Positions 1 to 8,487 of a stretch of DNA of 64,000 nucleotides are shown in pieces. The translations under genes and the position numbers were made by a program. The notes under the pieces were generated by a model that ran no database searches, was not told the DNA's origin, and saw nothing but the letters and a program-made list of their open reading frames with translations. Every line of letters begins with the position of its first letter. Position 1 is the stretch's first letter. The DNA comes from Balanoglossus misakiensis (Eukaryota > Hemichordata): assembly GCA_040954595.2 (NCBI GenBank), contig CM082579.2:16368001-16432000 (forward strand). Direction: 5' to 3'.

Positions 1-253
1 TTTCACCAAATTTGCTCTTTTCCAAATCTCCGACACAGACTATGATCGTCACGATCTTGTCTGTTGTTAGAACAGCACACTGCCGTATGGCATTGACTGT
101 ACACAGTTTCTGTTACCAATATCTCTGGATTGGCATTTTCCTGTCCTCAATCTTTTGCCAGGGATTTTTGTCTCCCCAACCCGCGTGAGAATCCCACGTC
201 TTTGAAGGTATGACTGTGACTATAAGATTCTATAAATCTCTGTTTATTTTCAG
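1..253. other. Intronic or intergenic sequence, no gene seen
   Basis: No coding exon is recognisable before the splice acceptor that ends at 253. The stretch is probably the intron upstream of the first visible exon, so the gene continues to the left of the window. Confidence 0.5.
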
Positions 254-384
254 CACAAACATCATGTGCTGATTGCCCAACTGGTAACCAATGTCCAAAT
301 GGTAACTCTGTGATTTTATGCTCGGCTGGTTATTACAGTTCGGCCTTGGACAAAGGATGTCTCGCTGTACCTCTTGCATAACAG
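254..384 (+). pseudogene. GCC2/GCC3-like cysteine-rich exon 1, frameshifted
   Basis: After an acceptor at 251-253 the frame reads TSCADCPTGNQC and later LCSAGYYSSALDKGC, typical of the CxxCPxGxxC...CxxGYYS cysteine-rich repeats of GCC2/GCC3 or ephrin-receptor-like modules. That frame then runs into TAA at 379-381. The expected continuation (RCTSCIT) is present in another frame from about 362 up to the GTAAAC donor at 385, and joins exon 2 in phase 1. One missing base near 357-362 explains both observations. It may be a real lesion or a sequencing deletion. Confidence 0.7.
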
Positions 385-643
385 GTAAACTTCTACCCAC
401 CCACCTTTATTTCCAACATCAAACATTAGGTCAGGTAATTTACTAACTGAAAAATAGGATGGGATCATTTTCTATTTCTGTATTTAAAATTTACTGATAT
501 AATATATGAATGAAAAAATGACAATTTTTCCAAATTTGAATAGACCTCTATTTATGAAAATAATTAAAATTTGCACCAAATTTTTACAGTGGTATTCAAA
601 GGTTAACTTGGTGTGTAAATTCTCTGTTTGATTTACAGATCAG

Positions 644-772
644 CTGGTGCTGAACATTGTACTATTTGTGAGCAAGGGTACGCCTGCATAGATCCCAGTG
701 CATCGCAATTCAAGTGTACCAAGGGTTACGTGTCATTGGCTGGTGCAACAAACTGTACCAGATGTACAAATG
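644..772 (+). CDS. Cysteine-rich (GCC2/GCC3-like) exon 2, intact
   Basis: The exon reads AGAEHCTICEQGYAC, then FKCTKGYVSLAG and NCTRCTNG, and ends at a GTAAGA donor. Two acceptors are possible: TTACAG ending at 638 and ATCAG ending at 643. Only the second gives a phase-1 start, a length of 129 bases and a smooth join to the CTSCIT end of exon 1, so 644 is preferred. The CxxC...CxxGY spacing continues the repeat begun in exon 1. There is no stop in this frame. It encodes part of an extracellular disulfide-rich domain; the protein family name is not certain. Confidence 0.7.
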
Positions 773-1153
773 GTAAGATTGTGGTACTTGTTCAGTTTGC
801 TGTGTGATGAAACTGAGGGGTATGTGTGTATGCATGTATGTGTTTACAACAGATTTTCAAGTCAGTGCGACTGGGGGTATGTGTGTGTGTGTGTATGTAT
901 GTATGTGTTTACAACAGATTATCAACTCAGTGTGAGATCTTGCGAGACCTGGTTAGCCATGTGAGATCTCGCAGAGTCTTATGATATTCAGAAAATGGTT
1001 GATTAGAAATGACGTTTAATGTCCTCCAAAGAATTTTCTACATGCCTGTATACTTGTCTCAGAATTATGAAGTGAATCATCTCAAGTAATTTGTTATTTT
1101 AAATGACACTGTATCACAAATACATCACTAAAAACCTCATTTTCTTTAATCAG
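773..1153 (+). other. Intron with a GT-rich local duplication
   Basis: Intron 2 carries a duplicated stretch at about 812-930. In both copies a run of TATGTGTG is followed by TGTTTACAACAGATT and then CAGTG. The second copy has a longer (GT)n/(TATG)n tract. This is microsatellite-driven tandem duplication; no coding signal is seen. Confidence 0.6.
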
Positions 1154-1351
1154 ATGAAATAAGTGAGGAGCCTGCACGCACATCCTGTCTTCTGTGCCCT
1201 GCTGGAAAATCGTGTTCAGATCCAATGTAAGATCCGCTCGACTGTGGCAATGGTGAATATGCTATGGAAGGCGACGGCACATGCACGCCTTGTCCAGTGG
1301 GATCCAAGTGTCCAACCATGTCACCCGTAGTGGATTGTTCAACAGTTACTG
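1154..1351 (+). pseudogene. GCC2/GCC3-like cysteine-rich exon 3 with in-frame TAA
   Basis: An acceptor at 1151-1153 and a GTAAGT donor at 1352 bound a 198-base phase 1-1 exon. It reads TSCLLCPAGKSCSDPM, a stop (TAA, 1228-1230), then in the same frame DPLDCGNGEYAMEGDGTC, TPCPVGSKC and VDCSTVTG. The modules on both sides of the stop are well conserved (CxxCPxGxxC twice), so the frame is right and the stop is a point lesion or a base error, not an intron. The product would be extracellular and disulfide-rich. Confidence 0.7.
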
Positions 1352-1490
1352 GTAAGTTGGGCTGCAAATCACTCTTGTGACTTCCCTGTGTTATAGCATG
1401 GCATACACAGAAAATTAAACTGTTATGCTTATTGGAGATGATATTGTGATGCACTTTGAAAAACACAATGATTCCACTGAAGAGGTATTG

Positions 1491-1531
1491 TACAGTTAAA
1501 CCTGTGATTACGGACATCTCTCTAATAAGGG
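1491..1531 (-). repeat. Short dispersed repeat, possible DNA-transposon end
   Basis: TACAGTTAAACCTGTGATTA followed by CGGACATCTCTCTAAT resembles, in reverse orientation, the stretch at 6290-6324. The CAGT(A/T)AAACCTC start is reminiscent of terminal repeats of pogo/Tc1-type elements. No transposase is visible between the two, so this is only a possible transposon relic. Confidence 0.35.
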
Positions 1532-1602
1532 ATCGTTGGACCAAACCATGGTGGTAAAAATCGTTCTTTGAATTTTTTCTGTGATAGGTTCATACTCGCT
1601 AG

Positions 1603-1684
1603 GTTCGGCCACGTCCTTCTGGTTATGAATGCACAACTACAAGTGTCACACAGTGCGCTACAGGGCAGTAAAGTGCTGAAGGAG
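1603..1684 (+). pseudogene. Cysteine-rich exon 4, frameshift and TAA
   Basis: The block reads PSGYECTTTSVTQCATGQ, then TAA (1669-1671), then SAEG up to a GTAAGT donor at 1685. The CPSGYEC...CATGQYSAEG pattern is typical of GCC2/GCC3 repeats, and the stop stands where a Tyr is expected. Upstream of PSGYEC the frame does not agree with a phase-1 acceptor (candidates end at 1587 and 1602). The expected Cys before PSG is missing, consistent with a small deletion near 1611-1615. The exon therefore has two lesions. Confidence 0.6.
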
Positions 1685-1803
1685 GTAAGTCTTGAAATCC
1701 CTTTTCTTCTTGTCTCGATTTGAACATGGTTCCACAAGTTGTTTACATCACTTGTAGTTTTACATATTTTTTGAGTTCAACAGCTAGCTATACATGGTGT
1801 CCT

Positions 1804-2459
1804 GAGAAGTCAACCAGTATGAGAAGTCGGTCTCGGCCAGTACGAGAAGTCGGCCTGTGGGAGAGAACCCTGGTACTTTGTGTTATATATAACTGTTTCA
1901 CTACGAAATGTTTCCTTGATGTACAGGAGCTGAGATATTTGTACAAATAGCCGATGAATTTTAAAACTGTCTGTTCACTTTTCATGTACGTCACCGGGGT
2001 ACGTCAACATCAGTCACCTGCACTTCTTGAGCTGCGCCAGTAGTCTGTTCCTTGTCACGTTTGTTTGTTTGTTTGTTTGTTTGGTGTTGTCTCAGAAAGT
2101 ATGAATATACACATACATCTTCTATGTATTTTAGTAGGCTTTGAAACAACTCCCTTTAATCAGAAATGTCACAGGAATTTGGCGAACAACCTAAGCTCCT
2201 TACGCGGATACGAGGCTGGGGAACCGGTACGGATGCCAGATGCCATTATTTGAAATGACGTCATTGTGTTGTCAAGAATTTGGGAAATCCGTCCAAATGA
2301 AAATATTTAGTGCAATTATATTTTATTAAGTGTTGTTATAAGTAATCTGGGTCATTACTGCACTATTCGGGTACAAGTTCAACAACTGGCCGACTTCTCA
2401 TACTGGCCGACTTCTCATGCGCGCGTACTGGCCGACTTCTAATCTGGCCGACTTCTCAT
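1804..2459. mobile_element. MITE-like element with inverted, repeated ends
   Basis: The left end has three copies of GAGAAGTCGG-type motif (1804, 1821, 1844). The right end has four copies of the reverse complement, TGGCCGACTTCTCAT (about 2387, 2403, 2429, 2444). The 655-base interval is bounded by these multi-copy subterminal inverted repeats and holds no plausible coding region, as in a non-autonomous DNA transposon. TATACAT occurs outside both ends (1789-1795 and 2467-2473) and could be a displaced target duplication, but this is weak. The family is not recognised. Confidence 0.5.
2059..2083. repeat. (GTTT)n microsatellite
   Basis: About six tandem GTTT units inside the MITE-like element. 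Confidence 0.9.
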
Positions 2460-2504
2460 GTATTCCTATACATTAGTGAAAATTGGGCAAACTGGTGTTT
2501 TCAG

Positions 2505-2618
2505 ACAACTTATGAAGTCCTTGTCTCAATGGAGGTACCTGCCAACAACAGGTAAATTCTTGTACTGCCACAATTTGCATGTGCACAGAGTGTTACTAGG
2601 GAACCAGTTGTGAGACAA
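2505..2618 (+). pseudogene. Eight-Cys EGF-like exon a, two in-frame stops
   Basis: An acceptor at 2502-2504 and a GTAAGT donor at 2619 bound a 114-base phase 1-1 exon. It reads SPCLNGGTCQQQVNSC, TATICMCTECY, TAG (2597-2599), GTSCETS. Cysteine spacing after the second Cys follows the local consensus x5, x6, x4, x1, x2, x5. A TGA (2513-2515) stands where the first Cys and its neighbours should be, and the TAG stands in the last loop. The fold would be a secreted EGF-like module; this copy looks dead. Confidence 0.7.
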
Positions 2619-2917
2619 GTAAGTTTTTATCTGTAGCAGTTAATAATGATAATTATCATTTTTTTATTATGATTTAAACTTCACTGATGTTGTACAAACA
2701 CAAAAATAGAAAGGGATAGCAGCTTAGCTCTATTCCGTTTCGAAAGTTTTTGTTCTTTTAAAATACCTGTGCATTTTTTTTATTTATTCTGATTATGCTA
2801 ATATGCTAATTTGTCGGTTTGTCACATCACAATTTTTGAAGGAAACTCAGCCACTTACATACATTCATAATCACGTGACATTGATGATCATGGAAAATTT
2901 GACCCTTTTCCTTGCAG

Positions 2918-3040
2918 GACTCAACCAGTGTCAACCAAATCCGTGCCAGAATGGTGGCTTCTGTCAACCGGCTCAAAATTCCTGCTTTGATCTCACCTGC
3001 ATATGTACTGGTTGCTACAAAGGTGATAGGTATGAGATAT
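2918..3040 (+). pseudogene. Eight-Cys EGF-like exon b, last Cys changed to Tyr
   Basis: An acceptor at 2915-2917 and a GTAAGT donor at 3041 give a 123-base phase 1-1 exon. It reads LNQCQPNPCQNGGFC, QPAQNSCFDLTCIC, TGCYKGDRYEI, with no stop. Spacing is C-x4-C-x5-C-x6-C-x4-C-x-C-x2-C-x5, but the eighth Cys codon is TAT (Tyr) instead of TGT. The partner cysteine would be left unpaired, so the domain may misfold. The exon is otherwise open and spliceable, so calling it pseudo is a judgement. Confidence 0.6.
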
Positions 3041-3198
3041 GTAAGTATACAGCGCAGTCTCGTTTACCTTTTGTCTCTGATGCATTCAAATACTGCATGT
3101 TTCCTGAGCATAGGTGTAGCCATCTCCACAGCAGAGCTTGGAGAGTTCTTGACATCGAATGCAAGATTACACTCTTTCCAATCAAAATCACTTTCGTG

Positions 3199-3242
3199 GC
3201 GCATAATGTCTTGATTGTCTTGGTTCAAGAAACATTATGCGC
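3199..3242. repeat. Inverted repeat (hairpin) in intron
   Basis: GCGCATAATGT pairs with ACATTATGCGC, and the inner CTTGA pairs with TCAAG, around a short loop. It lies in the intron between EGF exons b and c. It could be a relic of a mobile-element end; no function is claimed. Confidence 0.7.
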
Positions 3243-3594
3243 GACTGGCCAATTTTACTGCCTTTTGTCAACACACATCCACTATGGAAATTCTCACTCC
3301 AGGCCAGATAGTGTAAATTTACATATGAGTCTACAGGTGTGCTTGAAGTCAAGTCAAGCATTTGCAAAGAACCCTCCTCCAGTACACAGGTCTTTGATTT
3401 CATGAAGGGAAGCCCTTGCCTCACAGTCACTGCCACATGATCTATTGAGGTGTGAACAACTTGATACCAGCCTAATATAAGTTGTAGGCACAATCACTCC
3501 GCACACCCTTGCCATAATTCTGCAAGGTTTTTGCCATATCTGTACTGTAGAATGAGTAGCAAGGAATAAAATGGCGTCCTTTCTTAATTTCCAG

Positions 3595-3713
3595 TGCAAA
3601 ACCCCTGTGATCCCAACCCATGTATGAATGGTGGATTTTGCCAGCAAACATCGTGCAATTTCTATTCATGCCAGTATGTGAACTCTTACACAGGTGACAT
3701 CTGTCAAACCATA
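3595..3713 (+). pseudogene. Eight-Cys EGF-like exon c, two Cys lost, donor lost
   Basis: After an acceptor at 3592-3594 the frame reads QNPCDPNPCMNGGFC, QQTSCNFYSCQYVNSY, TGDICQT. The first five cysteines and the last are in place, but the two in the CxCxxC segment are Tyr (TAT) and Ser (TCT). No GT donor is present where the phase-1 donor is expected after ICQTI, and the frame simply continues into intron-like sequence. It is the most eroded of the stop-free EGF exons. Confidence 0.6.
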
Positions 3714-5081
3714 GACCCTAGAGAAAGAAGGACGAGCAACTGCGGCAAAGATCAAAGGGTTTGGGGATTATCTGTATGATGATGTTTTTTTGCATATAAT
3801 TAACACCCAGGACAGTTGGACAATGACTTCCTTACTTCGGCACGTGTCGACCCCACCAGTGATGCGAAAACTTGCCACCAAACTGGCACTCCTGCATTTC
3901 AGCAGCCACTGCGTGTTTTTCTAAAATTCTAAAAGTATTACGATGTCTGTGATAATTATTATGGTTTGGTGTTCGTCTGTCGGTTGAACGGTCATTTCTA
4001 GTGCCACAAGCTTCATTTAAAAATTGTAAACAAATCATCCATGTTTTTTGCATGTCCGACTGGGCACTCATATTTCTTAGTAACGCTGACACTTTTCGTA
4101 ATAATTTTATGTTTGCGTGAAGCATTGAAATAAAAATTGTGGTTTAGGGGCATTTTATTTCGCAGTGCGTGAACAATAAAACAGATTTCACGAAAACAAT
4201 TTGTAAACAAACTGGGTGGATTATCATGTGTGCGCTATGGCCGCCAGGCAACCCTCGGTACGGTTAGCTCACAGCCTTGTGAAATACCCGGACTGTTAGA
4301 CAAAAGATGCTTGTTTTGGACGCTGTCAGACTCAGATTCAAATTCCTGTTTAACTTGTCCAGATGTGTTCCATAAATAATCGCTGCGTTCAACCACGTTG
4401 CAGTTTTCTCGTCTTCTGCGAGATGTTCTGAGGTGTTGTGATAACTTCACGCAAAACACGAGACTTTGCGTTAGTTTATACACAGTTTATTTGCAAATTG
4501 GATTATTGGGATTTATCTGGAAATAATGTATGCAAAAGAACATCATTTCAAGAAAAAACTGGAATTGCGCGTCCTTCTTTCTCTAGGGTCCATGGTCAAA
4601 CAAGTGAGTATATACTTTCAAGACACCCTGCCAACAAACAAGCAATCTTCATTCCGTAGATCTTTTAAGCTTATTTATACATTGTAAATTTTGATGTGAA
4701 ACTTTATTGGTCTTGTTGCCAAACTTCTGAAGAAATGAGGATATTGTTTTGAAGGGTATTTTATCAGTAGGTAACAAATACCATGGCCCTCCATGCAAAT
4801 ACCCACATGGTAAATTAAAACTGTTACAGATGTATTTGATTTCCACATATTGATTACATGTGGGATAATATTGGGTGCTGGCAGTTTCAGTAAATGAACT
4901 GCTCTTAAAAGTTGGGCGTCAGGGCACCCTTGATTTTGCCTGTTCCAAGCTAGAATAGTCTGTCCATATGAATATTTGTTCAGCAAGTTACAAGCAATCT
5001 TTTAAGTTTGGAATGAAAAAATAGTGAAATGACTTGTGATGTTAATATGCAATTGTTGGTTGATTTACATGCAACCCCCAG
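3714..5081. other. Intron or intergenic, no gene seen
   Basis: This stretch of nearly 1.4 kb lies between EGF exons c and d. Short open frames occur on both strands, but none shows cysteine-rich or other recognisable domain sequence, and no strong repeat was seen. A further exon decayed beyond recognition cannot be excluded. Confidence 0.5.
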
Positions 5082-5204
5082 GACTCGATCAATGTTCTCC
5101 CAATCCGTGCATGAACAACGGTATCTGTGAGCCAATCAGTGGATCGTGCAGTGCGTTTACCTGTCGCTGTCAAGGCTGTTTCATTGGAATCACCTGTGAC
5201 CAAG
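5082..5204 (+). CDS. Eight-Cys EGF-like exon d, intact
   Basis: The acceptor ends at 5081 and the donor GTAAAT starts at 5205; the exon is 123 bases, phase 1-1, with no stop. It reads LDQCSPNPCMNNGIC, EPISGSCSAFTCRC, QGCFIGITCDQ. All eight cysteines are present with spacing x4, x5, x6, x4, x1, x2, x5. Compared with an ordinary six-Cys EGF domain, two extra cysteines are added: one between Cys3 and the CxC, and one after it in the final loop. They probably form a fourth disulfide. The module would act outside the cell as a structural or protein-binding repeat; no specific function can be assigned. Confidence 0.8.
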
Positions 5205-5520
5205 GTAAATTTATCAGACGAGGAACTGTTTTTCCCCCCTCATACCGGTATATTTGTCATAGCTGGCAGCTATGAAATTACCTGTATATTTAGGATGTGA
5301 CAAACCAAATAGGCACTTTCAGGAATTGAGTCTTTTTTGCAATTACCACAGTCCTAAACTCCCAAAAGTATAATAAGTAATTCTTATTGTTCAGTTATAC
5401 ATTAAGGAGGCTTAGTTATAGGAGAACCCGATAGAACCACAGCTGTAGGAATTAAGGAAATGGTCATACCCTAAAAACTTATGTCACTACTATTTATTTT
5501 TTTTCATTCCATTGAAACAG

Positions 5521-5637
5521 AACAAACTCCATGTAGGCCAAGTCCATGCCTGAACAATGGGCAGTGTACTCGGCTGTCGTGTACAACTTATGAGTGTACT
5601 TGTCCAGGATGTTTCACCGGCACACACTGCAGCCAGT
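5521..5637 (+). CDS. Eight-Cys EGF-like exon e, intact
   Basis: The acceptor ends at 5520 and the donor GTAAAA starts at 5638; the exon is 117 bases, phase 1-1, without stops. It reads QTPCRPSPCLNNGQC, TRLSCTTYECTC, PGCFTGTHCSQ. All eight cysteines are present; the loop after Cys3 is four residues instead of six, the only length variation in the series. It lies 316 bases after exon d and 329 before exon f. The three form the best-preserved consecutive run in the gene. Confidence 0.8.
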
Positions 5638-5966
5638 GTAAAACTCATTAAAACAAACGTTTTGTCATGCAGGAACTAACATTTACAATCATGTCTCAAT
5701 ACATTGTCTGTTGGTCATACTTTATATTTTCATCTTCAGCATAACACCTTGGGCCTTGGGAATCGTTCACCTCAAAAATGATGTACAACTGAAAGAAAAC
5801 ATGTTTATTTTCATAGCCCCACAAGTGCGTCCCAGAATGAGCAAGTTGTTTTTGGAAGTGAAGTTCCGTTCAGTATTTACAGTAATGGTAATGATGATGT
5901 TTTTATCAAACAGATTTTGAAAGTAAATATTGCTGAGATAACATTAGGTTGCACTTTTTATTGCAG

Positions 5967-6089
5967 TCCAAGATCCATGCCAGCGAAACAGCTGTCTCAA
6001 CGGGGCTGTATGTAATGCAGTGGCCAACTCCTGCACGGCATATACCTGTGCCTGTACTGGTTGCTATGAGGGTAACCGTTGTGAAATAT
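5967..6089 (+). CDS. Eight-Cys EGF-like exon f, intact
   Basis: The acceptor TTGCAG ends at 5966 and the donor GTAAGT starts at 6090; the exon is 123 bases, phase 1-1, without stops. It reads QDPCQRNSCLNGAVC, NAVANSCTAYTCAC, TGCYEGNRCEI. All eight cysteines follow the spacing x4, x5, x6, x4, x1, x2, x5. Spliced to exons d and e it would give three tandem EGF-like modules with uninterrupted frame. Confidence 0.8.
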
Positions 6090-6289
6090 GTAAGTTTCTG
6101 ACGTACCGTAAATGACAATCTTTTGGGCACTTTCTCTTCATGGCAATTGAATTGTGTGGTAACTTCTCATTTCTAAAATTCCCACAAGAGAAAAGAAAAC
6201 AGAAATTTCATCTGTCTATTAAGTAAAAGGGACGTCCTTAATTATCCATACTATTTGGCTTGAAAAATCAATCTTACTAGGTGTTCTGA

Positions 6290-6324
6290 TTAGAGAGGTG
6301 TCCATAAAGAGAGGTTTTACTGTA
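6290..6324 (+). repeat. Short dispersed repeat, inverted relative to 1491-1531
   Basis: The stretch reads TAGAGAGGTGTCCATAAAGA followed by GAGGTTTTACTGTA. Its reverse complement starts TACAGTAAAACCTCTC and aligns with 1491-1531. It could be the end of a pogo/Tc1-like DNA transposon or MITE; no coding part is seen. Confidence 0.35.
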
Positions 6325-7040
6325 TTACCCAAAAATAGAGACATTGTCCCTTCATCATATACTTAATGCGTGTTCTGGGTATGGTTCCAGTATAATGCTT
6401 GTGTCAAAGGATTTTGTTGTGGTGCAGGAATCATCTTAAGTTGAGGTATAGCCATCTGCATTTCATGTTTTTTAAACCATTTTTTTCTGATAGTCATTAA
6501 AGCCTCAGTATTTCTCGTAGGGGCAAAATTTTGTTTGAAACGGCATCTATAATTTATAAAAGTAGATGATAATTGATACTAAATCGAACAGTCATCATCC
6601 CCAGCTCTGCTCTGCTCATAAACTCATACAATTTACAATATAACGGGTGAAGAATGACTTTCTGTCCGGACAGAAAGTCAGGCTCTGTTGACATACGTGA
6701 CTAGAGCGCATGCGCACTCAAATGTGAATCTATGCGGAAGAGGTTTGGTCGCCCCAAATCAAGCGACTCAGCGAAGAAATGCGCACTAATTCGGCGAAAT
6801 TTTGGGAAGATAACTTTATGGGAGAAATCAGTCGTTGGAACCAGATCAAATCCGAAAATGGTCTGACCATCAAATGTCAAAGTGGCACGTTTGCTGATCG
6901 ACATGTACAACATTTCCGTTGTAAACAAACCCGCGCATCATTTCAAGTGTTACGGGCAATATTTACAGCCTTCACGTAGCTATAGTTGCCCAAACCTTTC
7001 TTCTATCTTCATTATGTAGTATTCCATGATGAATGTACAG
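6325..7040. other. Intron with a perfect palindrome; no gene seen
   Basis: This is intron between EGF exons f and g. It carries the palindrome at 6655-6680 and, after it, a relatively GC-rich patch (about 6690-6960) with open frames on both strands that match no recognised domain. The patch differs in composition from surrounding introns and may be part of an inserted element. Confidence 0.4.
6655..6680. repeat. 26-base perfect palindrome
   Basis: TGACTTTCTGTCC is followed directly by its reverse complement GGACAGAAAGTCA with no spacer. It could form a cruciform, bind a dimeric protein, or be two transposon ends joined head to head. Nothing in the sequence decides between these. Confidence 0.9.
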
Positions 7041-7217
7041 GAAAAACGGGCATTTTTCGATGATGAAAAATGGATAAACACGAGAAATACTGGGGCTTTA
7101 ACCCATGTGATCAGAATCTGTGTCAAAATGGAGGCTATTGTTCCCAAACACCAAATTCTTATACTGACTACACCTGTTACTGCCAGTAGTGTTGGACGGG
7201 GGCCATCTGTGCCGTAG
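7041..7217 (+). pseudogene. Eight-Cys EGF-like exon g, stops and Cys loss
   Basis: The recognisable part (from about 7097) reads NPCDQNLCQNGGYC, SQTPNSYTDYTCYC, Q, TAG (7187-7189), CWTGAICAV and ends at a GTGTGT donor at 7218. The fourth Cys is Tyr (TAT). The only in-frame acceptor that suits a phase-1 exon is TACAG ending at 7040, but using it adds an atypical leader with two consecutive TGA codons. The exon is dead by several criteria. Confidence 0.6.
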
Positions 7218-7611
7218 GTGTGTCGAATTCAACTGTTTTATGACACAGCGTGGTATATAAACCCTCATTTTTGGTATTCTCAATGTGATAGATGGACCCG
7301 TACACCAATAAATGGGGTGGAAGCATTACAAAGTTTCATCCTTTCAAAATTTGCTGATGTAGGGTCAAAATTGAGTGTGAGGTGCACGTTAAAAAGGAAA
7401 GCCTTCTGTATCATGTTGATGGCATATTTTTTAATTTTTCAAGATTCTTACAGAAAAATCCTAGCATCATTATGTTATTTTAAATGTACAGGTTTGAAAT
7501 AAGGAATGAAGACATTGCTCACTTATATAATTTAAACAAAATGAACATCACAAGTACATGTACAAGTTTTTGACAAGCAGGTCATTGATACTTTCATTTT
7601 TGTTTTGGCAG

Positions 7612-7736
7612 CCATTGATCAGTTATACTCTATGCCTTGTCAAAATGTGGTGGCACATGCGTTGCGTGAGACGGCTGTTTCCAGTTTGACTGTATGTGTG
7701 CCGAATGCTTCACTGGTGCCACATGTACAATGCATA
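7612..7736 (+). pseudogene. Eight-Cys EGF-like exon h, frameshift and TGA
   Basis: After an acceptor at 7609-7611 the frame reads IDQLYSMPCQN. The continuation GGTCVA, TGA (7667-7669), DGCFQFDCMC, AECFTGATC is in another frame, so there is an indel near 7643-7652. The first Cys is Leu, and the donor is poor (GTATAA out of phase, no GTAAGT). The rest of the cysteine pattern matches the series. Confidence 0.6.
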
Positions 7737-8257
7737 AGTATAAACCAATATTATTTTATTCAATGCAAAACACTTGTTATGTATTATATAATATAAATAT
7801 GGTACACATATTAAAGCCCTGGTAACTCAAACTTTGGGCTAGCTTAATGTTATCACTATTTTCGTTTTCGGTTGCAACTGTGGTTTCTTGTCGCACTCTA
7901 AAGGATTTCACAGCATTTGGTTTTTCAAAACAGCCCTTTGGTTGTTGTCAGGTATACATGTACACGACTGCTGAGTGTAGTTTGTAGATTCTGTAATTTT
8001 GACGATACCTTGACTGCACTGTTCTAGTGATTTTCTGTAGATTTTAACTCCTGCTTTTTCAAAATAATGTTCAGAAGTTCTCAACTTTCTCAACAACCCA
8101 TACAGGAAACCGGCAATGGTGTGGATGTTCACATCCCATTTATGTTGATGGGCCTTTATCAGTGAATTTGTGTGTCTGTGTGTTTCAGTGCTTTGAGCCT
8201 ATAGTGATGTTTTCCTGCTCAATATTCTTTCTTTTTGTCTATACAGGAATCAACCAG
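7737..8257. other. Intron, no gene seen
   Basis: Sequence between EGF exons h and i. Nothing coding or repetitive was recognised beyond a short GT-rich run near 8170. Confidence 0.5.
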
Positions 8258-8377
8258 ACAACCAGTGTGTACCCTCTCCTTGCCTAAACAGTGGAATTTG
8301 CTCGCAAGTACCGGGTTCCTGTACACAGTTTACATGTTATTGTTTCAACTGCTCTACTGGTGACACATGCACTGACC
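8258..8377 (+). CDS. Eight-Cys EGF-like exon i, intact, last visible exon
   Basis: The exon reads NQCVPSPCLNSGIC, SQVPGSCTQFTCYC, FNCSTGDTCTD and ends at a GTAAGC donor at 8378. Two acceptors are possible: ATACAG ending at 8246 and ACCAG ending at 8257. Only the second gives the phase-1 start and a length of 120 bases like its neighbours. All eight cysteines are present with standard spacing. The satellite complex begins in the following intron within about 50 bases of the donor, so any 3' exons lie beyond 25 kb of satellite or have been lost with the chromosome end. Confidence 0.75.
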
Positions 8378-8420
8378 GTAAGCCTATAACCCCAATTTCT
8401 ATGGTTTTCTGTAACATTTT

Positions 8421-8487
8421 AACATTTATTATTAGAGAGTGATGCAGAGAGAGAATGGGATGGAGAGAGGGGGAGGAGAAGAGAGAG
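8421..8487 (+). repeat. GA-rich boundary module, copy 1 (gene side)
   Basis: AACATTTATTATTAGAGAG followed by purine-rich GAGAGAATGGGATGGAGAG and GGGGGAGGAGAAGAGAGAG. It stands exactly between the gene's intron and array A. Two further copies occur inside array A. Confidence 0.8.

Larger units (their letters stand above)
254..8377 (+). pseudogene. Degenerate multi-exon gene: cysteine-rich plus eight-Cys EGF-like repeats
   Basis: Thirteen exon-like blocks on the plus strand read as extracellular cysteine-rich modules: four GCC2/GCC3-like exons (254-1684) and nine EGF-like exons (2505-8377). Well-preserved exons are bounded by AG acceptors and GT donors, start with two bases completing a codon and end with one base, so they are phase 1-1 and a multiple of three long. 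Such proteins are usually secreted or form ectodomains of membrane receptors. No signal peptide, transmembrane segment, start or true stop codon is in view, so both ends are missing. Several exons carry stops, frameshifts, lost cysteines or lost splice sites, while exons at 644, 5082, 5521, 5967 and 8258 are clean. It is best called a decaying gene or a gene with many dead exons. Clustered assembly errors are an alternative. Array A begins just after the last exon. Confidence 0.75.

Noticed and set aside
6779-6979. Open frames on both strands in the GC-rich intron patch
   Set aside because: Both strands are open over the same bases, neither matches a family, and there is no supporting splice signal.
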